Source: Nordella sp. HKS 07 (GTDB lineage Bacteria; Pseudomonadota; Alphaproteobacteria; Rhizobiales; Aestuariivirgaceae). From it: a stretch of DNA of 64,000 nt. Positions 9,401 through 16,824 of the stretch are shown in pieces. The notes under the pieces were generated by a model. It was given only the letters and a program-made list of their open reading frames with translations, ran no database searches and had not been told where the DNA came from. Position 1 is the stretch's first letter, and every line of letters begins with the position of its first letter. A program made the translations under genes and the position numbers. Location: positions 1,094,001 to 1,158,000 of the forward strand of contig NZ_CP049258.1 of NCBI RefSeq assembly GCF_011046735.1. The letters are read 5' to 3'.

Positions 9401-10206
9401 TTTCAGAGAACCAGCTTCGCTTCGGGCTGAATGGCCAGGAGTATTCTATGGCCGGCGACGAAAGTGCTGCTGACGATCCGTTGGCCAAGCTTTCCGGGTT
9501 CATTCGGATGAACGCGGCGAGATTTCTCACGCTTGATCTCACCCAGCACATGCTCGATACGCTTGCAGCAACATTGCCCATTCTGGTCGAGGAGACCAGA
9601 TTGAGGTTCACGGACAGCGAACTTTGCCGCCTCCTCAGGGAAGTCCTGGATGAACAGATTTCCATCAGGGATCTGCGGACGGTCCTCGAGTGTCTTCTGT
9701 CCATCAACGGCACGACAGACCTGAATATTGATCGATACGTTGAGTTCTTTCCCCATGCAAACAATGTCACCCTCGTCGATTGCGACAAGACGATCAGGGA
9801 TCTGGTTCCTACCGACTATGTGAACTTCCTTCGGGCGTGCTTAAAGCGCTACATTTCCCACAAGTACACAAATGGCCACAATACATTGGAGGTCTATCTG
9901 CTGGACTCGGAACTGGCTTCGAAGATTCGCGAGCGCCGCGAACAAATGTCCGAGGATGACCGGCAGACGATCGTGAAGGCCGTGCGCGGCACTGTTGGCG
10001 ATCTTTCCGCAGTCAAGAAGCAGCGCCCAGTCATACTGACGGGCATGGATATTCGCCGATCCATGCGCAGGCTTGTCCAGTCGGAACTTCCGGACCTGAT
10101 AGTTCTCGCCTTTCAGGAGCTTGCGCCCAATCTGAGCGTCGTAAAAAAGGGAACGATTTTCGGTAATTTCAAAAGCGCTCGCGGCGCAACAGCCGTCAAG
10201 GCTTGA
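6406..10206 (+). CDS. giant TPR protein with two FlhA/SctV cytosolic-domain-like modules
   Basis: A 1266-residue soluble protein. Residues about 1-150 are helical and unassigned. Residues about 165-610 are a TPR superhelix, with repeats such as AEATYKAAASIDPGDSSAY, YGEARQWYERAVAFEPTRP and YQGAIDRYIKAIELKPDDN. Then come two homologous modules, about 640-910 and 945-1266. Each has the hallmarks of the FHIPEP (FlhA/SctV) cytosolic domain: a front segment like IRERFGVTIPGVRFRG or LFQELGIVVPEVAVSV, a middle LGHQEV or TDSELCRLLREVLDEQISIRDL helix pair, and an end like VILVEAATLRPFVRRLVEFE or PVILTGMDIRRSMRRLV followed by a strand reading VLxxxEL. No FlhA membrane helices are present, and no other secretion genes are near. 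Its start abuts the caspase stop, so it is the third partner. Scaffold or sensor role is inferred. Confidence 0.82.
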   Translation: MLTQVAFLELVETAEKEADRQTVDGVAARRTLDTIRAAFSERWLDLWDAIDDEIGKAETPALRQMLGDLRTRYQDALVAAASKQIQRSLARSADDGWKKWVEIMADAFSRFRLAFAVALGDQHFPFSDKQDCKGIRNAAHLMYQARWPETYATVERLITSEFVSTSTRASLLVMCAEIQLYHFEDGDAAKTLLDRAEKLAPEDDRIICALGDYWKHNGKDVEQAKAHYNRAMRLLPTSSRGHVGIGECFEYEEALSEAEATYKAAASIDPGDSSAYARLLNLYGLPRFFRKHKEDLAPLVNKISIVSPEDEYQSYCDAGFAFERNDSYGEARQWYERAVAFEPTRPGGYTALAALHEKEGNREEAVAAYSKAIGVAPENYAGYWGLTGYYERQRDWQNAMTWYDRAPRWWPDWACLARAKSAEMQWRLGRTKDAEAQVIGILAANRNSKSALDILKLIASDYVSKEKPEEAIRLYQDAIGSVGDELKARCHRYLAGIYRDGKEFRQAEKELANALSIDGNKEANSKERALLFNAEANSHYERGDYQGAIDRYIKAIELKPDDNIIHSNLAGAWERRKTPGKRLVELENAIAAFGEANRLRPSGQYEESIQRLNRQRDLVLRYGERAIAKEAMVTPINVEVADDLVPAISPAGSDLSRDILALVESMRARIRERFGVTIPGVRFRGSEAGNLPPGSYTILVMEIPIASGTAKPSGMDSVIRHLETVITGNLVEFLGHQEVAKLTDAANPEARTGMRRRPGMYSAFVSVCRALIVEGVPIVPFAQLLTEFEEAYSETGDLQDIVEAIRSLSGIRSRLPGNDASHAIHPLGRHFEAEIADSIYRNPSSAVLALEPQRCRDALSAIRTVVQPNAQTVILVEAATLRPFVRRLVEFEFPDICVLSRHELDDTAQGRIGKEITLDPPTQGRKPFSWNRRLSPSPRLDADARWDDATSSSAALFLTLSVPDNDPALRDRLASMQDTLFQELGIVVPEVAVSVDPHLSENQLRFGLNGQEYSMAGDESAADDPLAKLSGFIRMNAARFLTLDLTQHMLDTLAATLPILVEETRLRFTDSELCRLLREVLDEQISIRDLRTVLECLLSINGTTDLNIDRYVEFFPHANNVTLVDCDKTIRDLVPTDYVNFLRACLKRYISHKYTNGHNTLEVYLLDSELASKIRERREQMSEDDRQTIVKAVRGTVGDLSAVKKQRPVILTGMDIRRSMRRLVQSELPDLIVLAFQELAPNLSVVKKGTIFGNFKSARGATAVKA

Positions 10207-10280
10207 AACGGGATAGGGCTGCTTTTGTGCATCCCCGGAGACGTGCCGCCATTTGGACTTGATCGGCCCGCATCCCCCAG

Positions 10281-10568
10281 CATAGGGGTGCGACCGTCGA
10301 CACTCCACAAAATGACGGTGAGGCATGGAAGGACAAGAGCCCCCATGTCATCGGCACCGGCAATTGCCACGATATCGCGGAGGATCTGTACTCGAGTGGA
10401 GCGAAGGGTACTCTCGTTCAGCGCGGTTCGACCCTGATCCCTCCGGACGCTCAGGAAATTCCCGCGATCGGCGAAAAAGTGCGCGACCTCATTGGGAGCA
10501 CAGGATATGAATTAGTCGAAGCGCTCGAAGGCGCTGCTGGGATAGTCATGGCTGCCTGCCTGGGGTAA
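10281..10568 (+). pseudogene. remnant of an FAD-dependent monooxygenase gene
   Basis: One frame reads QNDGEAWKDKSPHVIGTGN and then HDIAEDLYSSGAKGTLVQRG, which matches the internal NADP-binding stretch of flavin-containing monooxygenases (usual form: VIGTGNSGHDIAQDL). There is no start codon or N-terminal FAD domain upstream, the frame loses similarity after about 10440, and it stops at 10568. It covers at most 95 of the roughly 500-600 residues of such an enzyme. It is a decayed fragment left between the caspase-TPR unit and the palindromic repeats. The family assignment rests on one motif region. Confidence 0.55.
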
Positions 10569-10637
10569 AGCGGGCGGCTCTGATAGCGCCCACCACCCTG
10601 AAATACATTCAGCGATTCCCATGGCGGAAGCTGCCCA

Positions 10638-10758
10638 GAGCGCTTCCCGCGAAAGCTGCTCGACTTTCGCGAAAAGGAAGCGCTCCAGATATGTGTAATC
10701 GAGCCTTTTTATCCCGTTTTGATCGAATCCATTGATTCGATCAAAACGGCAAAGGCTC
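10638..10758. repeat. pair of long perfect hairpins (palindromic intergenic element)
   Basis: Two large inverted repeats lie head to tail. The first (10638-10685) pairs GAGCGCTTCC plus CGCGAAAG with CTTTCGCG plus GGAAGCGCTC around an 8-base loop, with one AAAA bulge. The second (10701-10758) has a 16-bp perfect stem (10714-10729 with 10734-10749, loop CATT) extended by an outer GAGCCTTT/AAAGGCTC stem. Such palindromic units are frequent between genes of Rhizobiales. They could end transcription or be mobile palindromes. No coding content was seen here. Confidence 0.65.
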
Positions 10759-10840
10759 TAAGTCCCGGAAACATTGACCGAGAGGTCCTGCGTCGCTTAG
10801 CTTGACCAATCTCCAGGCCGCTAGCATCGAGGAGGTAAGC

Positions 10841-11158
10841 ATGTCTCGTTTCGTTGCCATTATCCTGACGGCGTTTCTGTGCCTGCCCGCAACCGAAATT
10901 GTCATGCCCACGGTTGCGAACGCGATCAGTATCCATATCGATTTTGGATCTGGAGGAGGTATCAGTTCCGGTCACCCAGTAAGCTGCCGAGAAGGAGAGC
11001 GGCTGCTTAGGCGTGAAGGTTTTCGTGATATTAGGCGGATTGATTGTCGTGGCCAAAACTTCATCTATCACGCGTCGCGGCGTAACGGCCGTTATGAGAT
11101 AGCGGTACGCTCTCGAAATGGTCGGATCTTGGATTACCGTCGCATCGGACGGCGCTAG
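10841..11158 (+). CDS. small secreted protein
   Basis: A 105-residue precursor. Start ATG 10841 has GGAGG at 10831-10835 and opens with a clear Sec signal peptide (SRFVAIILTAFLCLPATE, cleavage expected after VANA, about residue 28). An in-frame ATG at 10802 would bury the signal and lacks a ribosome site. The mature part is small and basic, with two cysteines (SCREGERLL and IDCRGQNF) that could form a disulfide, and a strand-rich end RYEIAVRSRNGRILDYRRIG similar to PepSY-like periplasmic proteins common in Rhizobiales. Function unknown. Its stop codon lies at the first base pairs of the next palindromic element, which may end its transcript. Confidence 0.75.
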   Translation: MSRFVAIILTAFLCLPATEIVMPTVANAISIHIDFGSGGGISSGHPVSCREGERLLRREGFRDIRRIDCRGQNFIYHASRRNGRYEIAVRSRNGRILDYRRIGRR

Positions 11159-11280
11159 AGCGCCGGACGCTCACATGGAATCGGTCCGGTGCTCTAACTC
11201 TTTGATTTGCGCATCGGATTTTCCGAAAACCGCTTCGCATGGTCGGGGCAAGCCCGACCACAAGCTTTCCGGTCCGATGC
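11157..11280. repeat. rhizobial-type palindromic mosaic element
   Basis: Two adjacent inverted repeats. AGAGCGCCGGAC (11157-11168) pairs with GTCCGGTGCTCT (11184-11195) with one wobble. GCATCGGA (11211-11218) pairs with TCCGATGC (11273-11280), enclosing TTTTCCGAAAACCGCTTCGC, a string characteristic of repeated intergenic elements in Rhizobiales. The element begins inside the stop codon of the small secreted protein gene and may serve as its terminator. Confidence 0.65.
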
Positions 11281-11431
11281 TGTAGCGTTTGATGCGGCAG
11301 CGGGGCTCACGGGATGCGAGTGTTCCGAGCGTGACCTAGAGCCTTTCTCGACAACCGACCTCCACCCAATCCGCTACGAGATGTTTCCCCGTGGCTTGAT
11401 GCATTCGCGTCAGCACCAGAAGGATAACACA

Positions 11432-11936
11432 ATGGACGAACTTTCGGCTCCCAATCCTGTCCTTGAAATTTTTCTCGGTACCTTGATCATGATTGTCATC
11501 ATCTTCGTACACGGCGTTGGCATTCGTACAATCAACCAGCATTTCAGCAAGTCCTGGATCCATATGAACAGCGCCACGCCGCATTGGAGGATCAATCTGC
11601 TGCTTGCCGCCACAATCAGTTCTCGCGGCCCTGCATTTTGCTGAAACTCTTCTTTGGGCAGCCCCTCTATCACTGACGGGATTGATCTCTTCGATGCGAG
11701 ACAGTTACTACTTTGTTCTGGAGAGCTACACGACGCTGGGCGAAGGCAGCGTCAGCCTGCCTGATCGATGGCGTCTGATCGGACCAATCATAGCGATGTC
11801 GGGCTTGTTCACGTTCGGCTGGACGGGGAGCGTTCTGGTAAGCATCATGACCGAATTCGGCAAGCTCGACAGAATACGGGCCAGGAAGAGATCGATGGAT
11901 CCGGTCAATGTTACGCCAAATCAAAGGCCTGCCTGA
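11432..11936 (+). pseudogene. two-TM potassium-channel-like gene split by a frameshift
   Basis: The first frame (11432-11644) encodes an N-terminal membrane helix (FLGTLIMIVIIFVHGVGI) and runs to a stop after SSRGPAFC. A second frame shifted by one base continues with the second helix and pore of an Ion_trans_2 channel: HFAETLLWAAPLSLTG, then MRDSYYFVLESYTTLGEGSVSLPDRW, then a C-terminal helix to 11936. The join falls near 11605-11620, where a one-base loss restores LLAATIS to LAALHFAET. The pore has TTLGEG where classic potassium channels have TxGYG. It could be a true mutation or a sequencing slip; as read, no full channel is made. Confidence 0.75.
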
Positions 11937-12064
11937 CATATCCCTAATCAAACAATACTGAACCATCGGCGACCGGGCGCTGCGGGGCCCAGTCGCAGCC
12001 TTGGTTTCACGTTACTTTTCCTGCGCGAGCAGCGACACGCAAAAAAGTCCTGGTTGACCACAAA

Positions 12065-13090
12065 TCAAGCCCGTACTCGCTTGATCGCAATAACCAGCAG
12101 AAGCATTAAGCCCCAGCTCGTGAGCGCCAGGTGCGGGCTGAGGCCCATGATGTTGAACCCGCTGGCAATAACCTGCAGGACGATCAAAGCGACAAATAGG
12201 CCGGCGATGCGGCCAAATCCGCCATAGGGATCGATGCCTCCCAGAATTGCGGCGAGAATCGTTATCAACAAGTAGAATTGAGCAATATCAGCACCTGCGG
12301 CGTTGAAGCGCGCCATCATCACCACAGCCGCGACCCAGCAAAGCAGGCTGGACAGCAGATACACCCAAACCAGTACGCGGCGCGTATCAACACCTGAGAA
12401 ACGCGTCGCCTCGAGATTAGAGCCGGTCATGTGGATGTGTATGCCAAGGGCGGTCCTGGTGAGAAACACGTGCACGGCAATGGCAACAAGCGTAAATAGT
12501 AGAAATGAGATCGGAATACCGAGAATAGTCTCGTTTGCGAGCATAATCAGCGGCTCTGGGAATCCCGACAATGTACGTCCCCGAGTGAAGTAGATACCGA
12601 TCCCATGAAGCAGAGTCATCGTACCGAGAGTTACCAAGATCGGGTGCACGCCAATCAGCGCAACTAGCAACCCTGTCACCAGTCCGACGACCGCGCACAA
12701 TACGAAACCCGCGATGAGGGCAAAAAGCAGCCACCAGACAAGCTCCATCCCGACCACGTCGGATGGCATTACTGCGGTGAGAATCCACGCCATCAGCAAT
12801 CCAGCCAGGTTGGCAGTGGCTATGATCGCGAGATTGATGCCACCGGAAATCAGAGGTATCGCCATTGCAAGAGACAGCAGGCCCAGCTCCGGCAACTGGA
12901 ACATGATCGCCTGCAGGGTCGTCCCGCGCGGAAACGTCATAGGCTCGACGAGCGAGAAGAAGACGACGAGGACCACAAGAAGGGCTATCAATCCCCCAAC
13001 ACCGATGGTGCCGCGGCGCATCCAATCAATTAGCCGATCCGCTCCGCTTCCGAAGAGCCGCCGCTTGCTATCCGAAACAGAATGATCCAT
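12065..13090 (-). CDS. sugar ABC transporter permease (LsrD/RbsC type)
   Basis: A 341-residue inner-membrane permease of the BPD_transp_2 family with about nine hydrophobic segments and the family's GGINLAIIATANLAGLLMAW motif near residue 85 (usual form GGIDLSVG). The later loop LGTMTLLHGIGIYFTRGRTLSG and the cytoplasmic segment GSNLEATRFSGVDTRRV match the EAA-like region contacting the ATPase. Its start overlaps the stop of the preceding permease (TGATG), the last gene of a four-gene ABC operon read leftward. Two different permeases per operon is the arrangement of the autoinducer-2/rhamnose importers, not of the ribose importer with one. The sugar cannot be named from this sequence. Confidence 0.88.
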   Translation of the reverse strand: MDHSVSDSKRRLFGSGADRLIDWMRRGTIGVGGLIALLVVLVVFFSLVEPMTFPRGTTLQAIMFQLPELGLLSLAMAIPLISGGINLAIIATANLAGLLMAWILTAVMPSDVVGMELVWWLLFALIAGFVLCAVVGLVTGLLVALIGVHPILVTLGTMTLLHGIGIYFTRGRTLSGFPEPLIMLANETILGIPISFLLFTLVAIAVHVFLTRTALGIHIHMTGSNLEATRFSGVDTRRVLVWVYLLSSLLCWVAAVVMMARFNAAGADIAQFYLLITILAAILGGIDPYGGFGRIAGLFVALIVLQVIASGFNIMGLSPHLALTSWGLMLLLVIAIKRVRA

Positions 13091-14088
13091 CAGCCTCCCC
13101 GTGCCATGTGTGGCCGTCGTGCGCGCTTATCGGCGTAGCCGGTCATCAGGATCGAAACCAATATCGCCAGGCCGGTGACCACCCCGAAAAAGTACGACGA
13201 GACGCCAAGCAGATTGAGACCGTTTTGGAGTACGGCGAGGAAAAGCAGGCCGAGCACCACGCCGCCCATCGTTCCGATCCCGCCGACCAGGCTGGCGCCG
13301 CCGAGGATCGCCACCGCGAGTACGTTGAGTTCCAACCCGGCCATGGCGGTCGGCACCGCCTGATGGACTCGATATGCCTGCATGAAACCGGCGACCGCCG
13401 CGAGAAATCCGAGATAGCCGTAGGCGAACAACTGGACGCCGACGATGTTGATCCCAATGCGGCTCGCGGCCTCCGGATTACCCCCGAAGGCGTAGATCTG
13501 CCGGCCGAGCCGCGTGTGGTTCAAAAGCATGTGAGTAAGCAGCACGACCAGGCACATGATCAGGATGGGCAATCCTATCTTAACCACGTCGCCAGAGGGC
13601 AATACGGTTCGAAAGAGCGCAACGGGTTCCGCCCACCAGTCAGGCAGGTTGTAGATTTCGTGGGCGTCGGTCAGATAGATTAGCATCCCATAGTAGATGC
13701 TCGATGTCGCGATGGTCACGATGATCGAGCCGACCCTGAGGTAATGGATGAGAAGCGCGTTCAATGCGCCGAGTCCGATACCGAGGCACGCCGAGAGCAC
13801 CAGCGTAGGCACAAGCGGCATGCCGTGTTTTGTGGCCAGCGTAGCGGCGAAATACTGCGCCGCGGCCGCCGTCGCGGTGAACGAAATATCGATACCACCG
13901 CAGACCAGCACAACGAGAACTCCGGCCGCGAGTATCGCGGTGACCGAATAGGCTTCGGCAAGGTTGACGAGATTAGGTATCGTCAGGAAGTAGGGCGATG
14001 ACAGCGACAGAATGACGACGGTGACTAGGGTCGCCGCCGCCAACGCGCGTTCGGTCCGACCAAAGATCCACGACGCCGATCTAAGCAT
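13090..14088 (-). CDS. sugar ABC transporter permease (LsrC/RbsC type)
   Basis: A 332-residue inner-membrane permease of the same family as its downstream neighbour. The motif CGGIDISFTATAAAAQYFAAT lies near residue 65, IVTIATSSIYYGMLIYLTDAHE follows, and GNPEAASRIGINIVG is the ATPase-contact loop. The ATG overlaps the end of the ATPase gene by 8 bases, and the stop touches the next permease, so the genes are translationally coupled. Together the two permeases would form a heterodimeric channel. The closing segment ends in a charged tail RARRPHMARGG on the cytoplasmic side. Confidence 0.88.
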   Translation of the reverse strand: MLRSASWIFGRTERALAAATLVTVVILSLSSPYFLTIPNLVNLAEAYSVTAILAAGVLVVLVCGGIDISFTATAAAAQYFAATLATKHGMPLVPTLVLSACLGIGLGALNALLIHYLRVGSIIVTIATSSIYYGMLIYLTDAHEIYNLPDWWAEPVALFRTVLPSGDVVKIGLPILIMCLVVLLTHMLLNHTRLGRQIYAFGGNPEAASRIGINIVGVQLFAYGYLGFLAAVAGFMQAYRVHQAVPTAMAGLELNVLAVAILGGASLVGGIGTMGGVVLGLLFLAVLQNGLNLLGVSSYFFGVVTGLAILVSILMTGYADKRARRPHMARGG

Positions 14089-15616
14089 AGAGCGCCTCCG
14101 AGAGCTGCGCCTTGCTCGCCGTGCCAGGGACGAACTCGCCGACGATGCTCCCGTTGCGCATGTGCAGGACCCGGTCGCAATTGAAGTAAACTTCCGGCAC
14201 CTCGTCTGATATCACCAAGATCGCCATGCCCTTGTTGGCAAGCGACCGCACCAGCCGGTGGATCCCGGCCTTGTTGCGAATGTCGACTCCGATCGTCGGC
14301 CCGTCGAGTATCAGCACCTTCGGTTGTGTCGCGAGCCACTTGGCCAACACGACGCGCTGCTGGTTGCCGCCTGAGAGGGTTTGCGCCGCCACGTCGACAC
14401 CGGGAGTCCGGATGTTCAGCCGGTCGATCCATGAGCGCGCCAACGCCGCCCGCCGCCCAAACGGAATCAAGCCCAGGAGGTTGCGCAATCGGCCGAGAAC
14501 GGTGACAGCCATGTTGTCGGCGATCGACTGGCGCAGGTTAATGCCGAGCGACAAGCGGTCCTCGGACGCGTATGCGATCCCGGCCGCGATTGCCGCCTTG
14601 TTCGAAAGGGATGTCAGCCGTCTGCCATCCATGGCAATTCCACCGCTGTCCAATCGTGACATGCCGAACAGCGACAACGCCAACTCGGTCCGGCCCGCTC
14701 CGAGCAGGCCGATGAGGCCGAGGATCTCCCCTTCATGGAGGGTGAATGAGACGTCCTCAAACTCACCGACGCGACTGGCGGCGCTTACTTCGAGCACTGG
14801 CCTTCGGCCCGACATGGGCTTTGCTGAAAGTGTGTGTTCAAGGCTTTCGCCAGTCATCAACTCGGCCAGTCGATTGTCGTCTATCTCGGCTACCGGGAAC
14901 GTTCCCACCTTCCGCCCGTCGCGAAGCACAGTCACGCGCTCGGCGATTTCAACGATCTCGTCAAGCCGATGGCTCACGAAGACTATGCTGACACCCTGCT
15001 GCTTTAGCCGGCGAACCGATGCCAGCAGCAGGTCGACCTCGTGCCTTGTAAGCGATGCCGTCGGCTCATCCATGAACAGAATGCGCGCATTTGCAGCCAG
15101 GCCTCGGCAGATGGCCACGATCTGCCGCTGCGCGACCGGCAGCCTGCCGACAGGTGTGTCTAAGGGCAAATGGGCATCGAGGCGTATAAGCGCTGCCCTC
15201 GCCGCGTCGCGCATCAGTTTTCGCGGCGGAGGCTTCAGCGGTACCGACAGTTCAAGGCCGATGGCAATATTCTCTTCGACTGTGAGATTAGGGAACAGAG
15301 AGAGGTCCTGGAAGATGACCTGAATGCCGAGCTGCCGCGCCAGGTGTGGCGTGAGGTACGGATGAGACACACCGTCCAACGTGATGGCGCCGCCGGCATC
15401 GGGCGCGTGAACGCCCGAGAGAATCTTGATCAGCGTCGATTTGCCGGAGCCATTTTCTCCAACCAGGCAATGCACCTCGCCTGCGGCGACCGACCAGTCG
15501 ATCGTATCCAATGCCAGCGTCCCGCCGAACCGCTTGCTTATGTTCGAAAGCGAGAGTAGCGGAGGGCCAAGGACGTGCCCGGAGGCTGGTGAGTTGGTCA
15601 TTTCATGTCCGGACAC
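14081..15616 (-). CDS. sugar ABC transporter double ATPase (RbsA/LsrA type), second Walker B altered
   Basis: A 511-residue fusion of two ABC ATPase domains. Domain 1 has Walker A GENGSGKS, a weak signature LPVAQRQIVAI and Walker B ILFMDEPTASL. Domain 2 has a degenerate P-loop GLLGAGRTE, as in the family, a good signature LSGGNQQRV, but Walker B reads LILDGPTIGVDI: Gly439 (GGG) stands where the catalytic Glu (GAG) is expected. In this family domain 2 is normally LILDEPT, so activity may rest on one site or be impaired. Starts at 15616 or at an in-frame ATG at 15601 are both possible. It lies 120 bp after the binding-protein gene; a small GGTCC/GGACC inverted repeat at 15664-15679 in that gap could damp read-through. 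Confidence 0.9.
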   Translation of the reverse strand: MSGHEMTNSPASGHVLGPPLLSLSNISKRFGGTLALDTIDWSVAAGEVHCLVGENGSGKSTLIKILSGVHAPDAGGAITLDGVSHPYLTPHLARQLGIQVIFQDLSLFPNLTVEENIAIGLELSVPLKPPPRKLMRDAARAALIRLDAHLPLDTPVGRLPVAQRQIVAICRGLAANARILFMDEPTASLTRHEVDLLLASVRRLKQQGVSIVFVSHRLDEIVEIAERVTVLRDGRKVGTFPVAEIDDNRLAELMTGESLEHTLSAKPMSGRRPVLEVSAASRVGEFEDVSFTLHEGEILGLIGLLGAGRTELALSLFGMSRLDSGGIAMDGRRLTSLSNKAAIAAGIAYASEDRLSLGINLRQSIADNMAVTVLGRLRNLLGLIPFGRRAALARSWIDRLNIRTPGVDVAAQTLSGGNQQRVVLAKWLATQPKVLILDGPTIGVDIRNKAGIHRLVRSLANKGMAILVISDEVPEVYFNCDRVLHMRNGSIVGEFVPGTASKAQLSEALYA

Positions 15617-15736
15617 TCAGGCCACAGTGGCCGCTCCACCCTTTTCGTAACCCGTAATGTCCCGGTCCTTTTGTGGACCAGGACGCAAGCTGCCACACGG
15701 CTTCCGCACTCTTCGAGAACATAGTGCGGATCGAGC

Positions 15737-16741
15737 TTAGATGATCTCGGCCAATTGATCGATCGTTTGAGGGTTCAGATCAATTTGCTTGTTGGCGCGG
15801 ATCACCTGGGTCGACATGTCGACTTGGCACGGTCCCATACCAGGCAAATCGATGCCGTCTTTGATTTCGGTGCCAGCGGCAATCGTCTTGCCAAGTGCCA
15901 CCATTGCATAACCGGAATCGATCGGGTTCCACAGGAACCCGCGGGTTATGGCGCCCGATTTCATCAGTTTGCGCCCCTGGCTCGGAATGAAGGGGCCAAC
16001 CACAATGACTTTACCGATCTGCTCGCGATCGCTCACGGCATTACCGGCGCCGATCGGGCCGTTGGCGCCGAAAATCAGGAATCCCTTGAGATCCGGATTA
16101 GCCTGCATCTGATCCATCGCCGTCTTGTAGCTGTCGTCCACGCTGTTCGAGACGCCAAAGCGATCCCCAACCTGCTGCATCTTCGGGTACTTCTCCTTCT
16201 GCAGGGCGACCGCATAGTCGGCCCACAAATTGTGAAGCGCGACAGTCAATCCACCAACGAACACAACGTACTTGCCCTCGCCGCCAATAGCTTGCGCAAA
16301 CGCTTCGAGATGCGCCTCGCCAAACGCCTTGTCCTGGATCAATTCTATGTCCCAGTCGGCGTTTTTCTGTCCGGGCGACTCGTTCATCACCACCTTTATG
16401 CCGGCGTCCTGCGCGCGCTTCAGCACAGGTTCCAGCGCCTTGCCGTCGTTCGGGACGACGCCAATTACATCCACCTTCTTGGCGATCAAATCTTCGATTG
16501 CGCGAACCTGTTCGGCGGGATCATCGGTGGTCGGATTGATAATCGAGGCATCGACACCGAGCTCTTGACCGGCCTTCAGGACTCCCTTCTCTACATTATC
16601 GAACCATGGGATCTTCACCTTCCCGACGATACCGATCTTGGGTGGGTTATTCGCCGCGAATGCAGGGATTGTGGCTAACGCCGGTGCGATGCCGATTGCC
16701 GCGGCACCTTGCAGCAAAGTGCGACGTGAGATGTCACTCAT
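15737..16741 (-). CDS. periplasmic sugar/AI-2-type substrate-binding protein
   Basis: A 334-residue Peripla_BP_4 protein. The N-terminus SDISRRTLLQGAAAIGIAPAL has a twin arginine and a hydrophobic stretch, with cleavage expected after AFA near residue 29, so export by Tat is likely. The mature part begins KIGIVGKVKIPWFDNVEKGV, a signature close to LsrB/RhaS-type binding proteins, and contains DVIGVVPNDGKALEPVLKRA and NPDLKGFLIFGANGPIGAG. A strong ribosome site (GGGAGG) precedes ATG 16741, and a palindromic operator lies 21-35 bp upstream. It is the first gene of the ABC operon. The ligand (AI-2, rhamnose or another sugar) is not certain. Confidence 0.88.
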   Translation of the reverse strand: MSDISRRTLLQGAAAIGIAPALATIPAFAANNPPKIGIVGKVKIPWFDNVEKGVLKAGQELGVDASIINPTTDDPAEQVRAIEDLIAKKVDVIGVVPNDGKALEPVLKRAQDAGIKVVMNESPGQKNADWDIELIQDKAFGEAHLEAFAQAIGGEGKYVVFVGGLTVALHNLWADYAVALQKEKYPKMQQVGDRFGVSNSVDDSYKTAMDQMQANPDLKGFLIFGANGPIGAGNAVSDREQIGKVIVVGPFIPSQGRKLMKSGAITRGFLWNPIDSGYAMVALGKTIAAGTEIKDGIDLPGMGPCQVDMSTQVIRANKQIDLNPQTIDQLAEII

Positions 16742-16761
16742 TGAGAACCTCCCTTGTCCAA

Positions 16762-16776
16762 AGTGGACAGACCACT
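16762..16776 (-). promoter_or_regulatory. palindromic operator, site 1 (ABC operon)
   Basis: AGTGGTCTGTCCACT read on the minus strand is a 15-bp palindrome with arms AGTGG/CCACT around a 5-base centre. It lies 21-35 bp upstream of the binding-protein ATG. The same 15 bases, with near-identical flanks (CCA-A/G-AGTGG and CCACTTTTA), occur upstream of the SDR-GntR pair at 18491. The form fits the FadR/GntR operator class (TGGT-N-ACCA-like). Binding by the neighbouring GntR product is inferred. Confidence 0.75.
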
Positions 16777-16824
16777 TTTAGTCACTCCTTGTGCAGAAGG
16801 CAAGATGGACCTTGAGCGCCCTCC

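Noticed and set aside
6406-10206. Part of a flagellar or type III secretion system
   Set aside because: FlhA-like modules lack the membrane part, and no other secretion, chaperone or flagellar gene is near.
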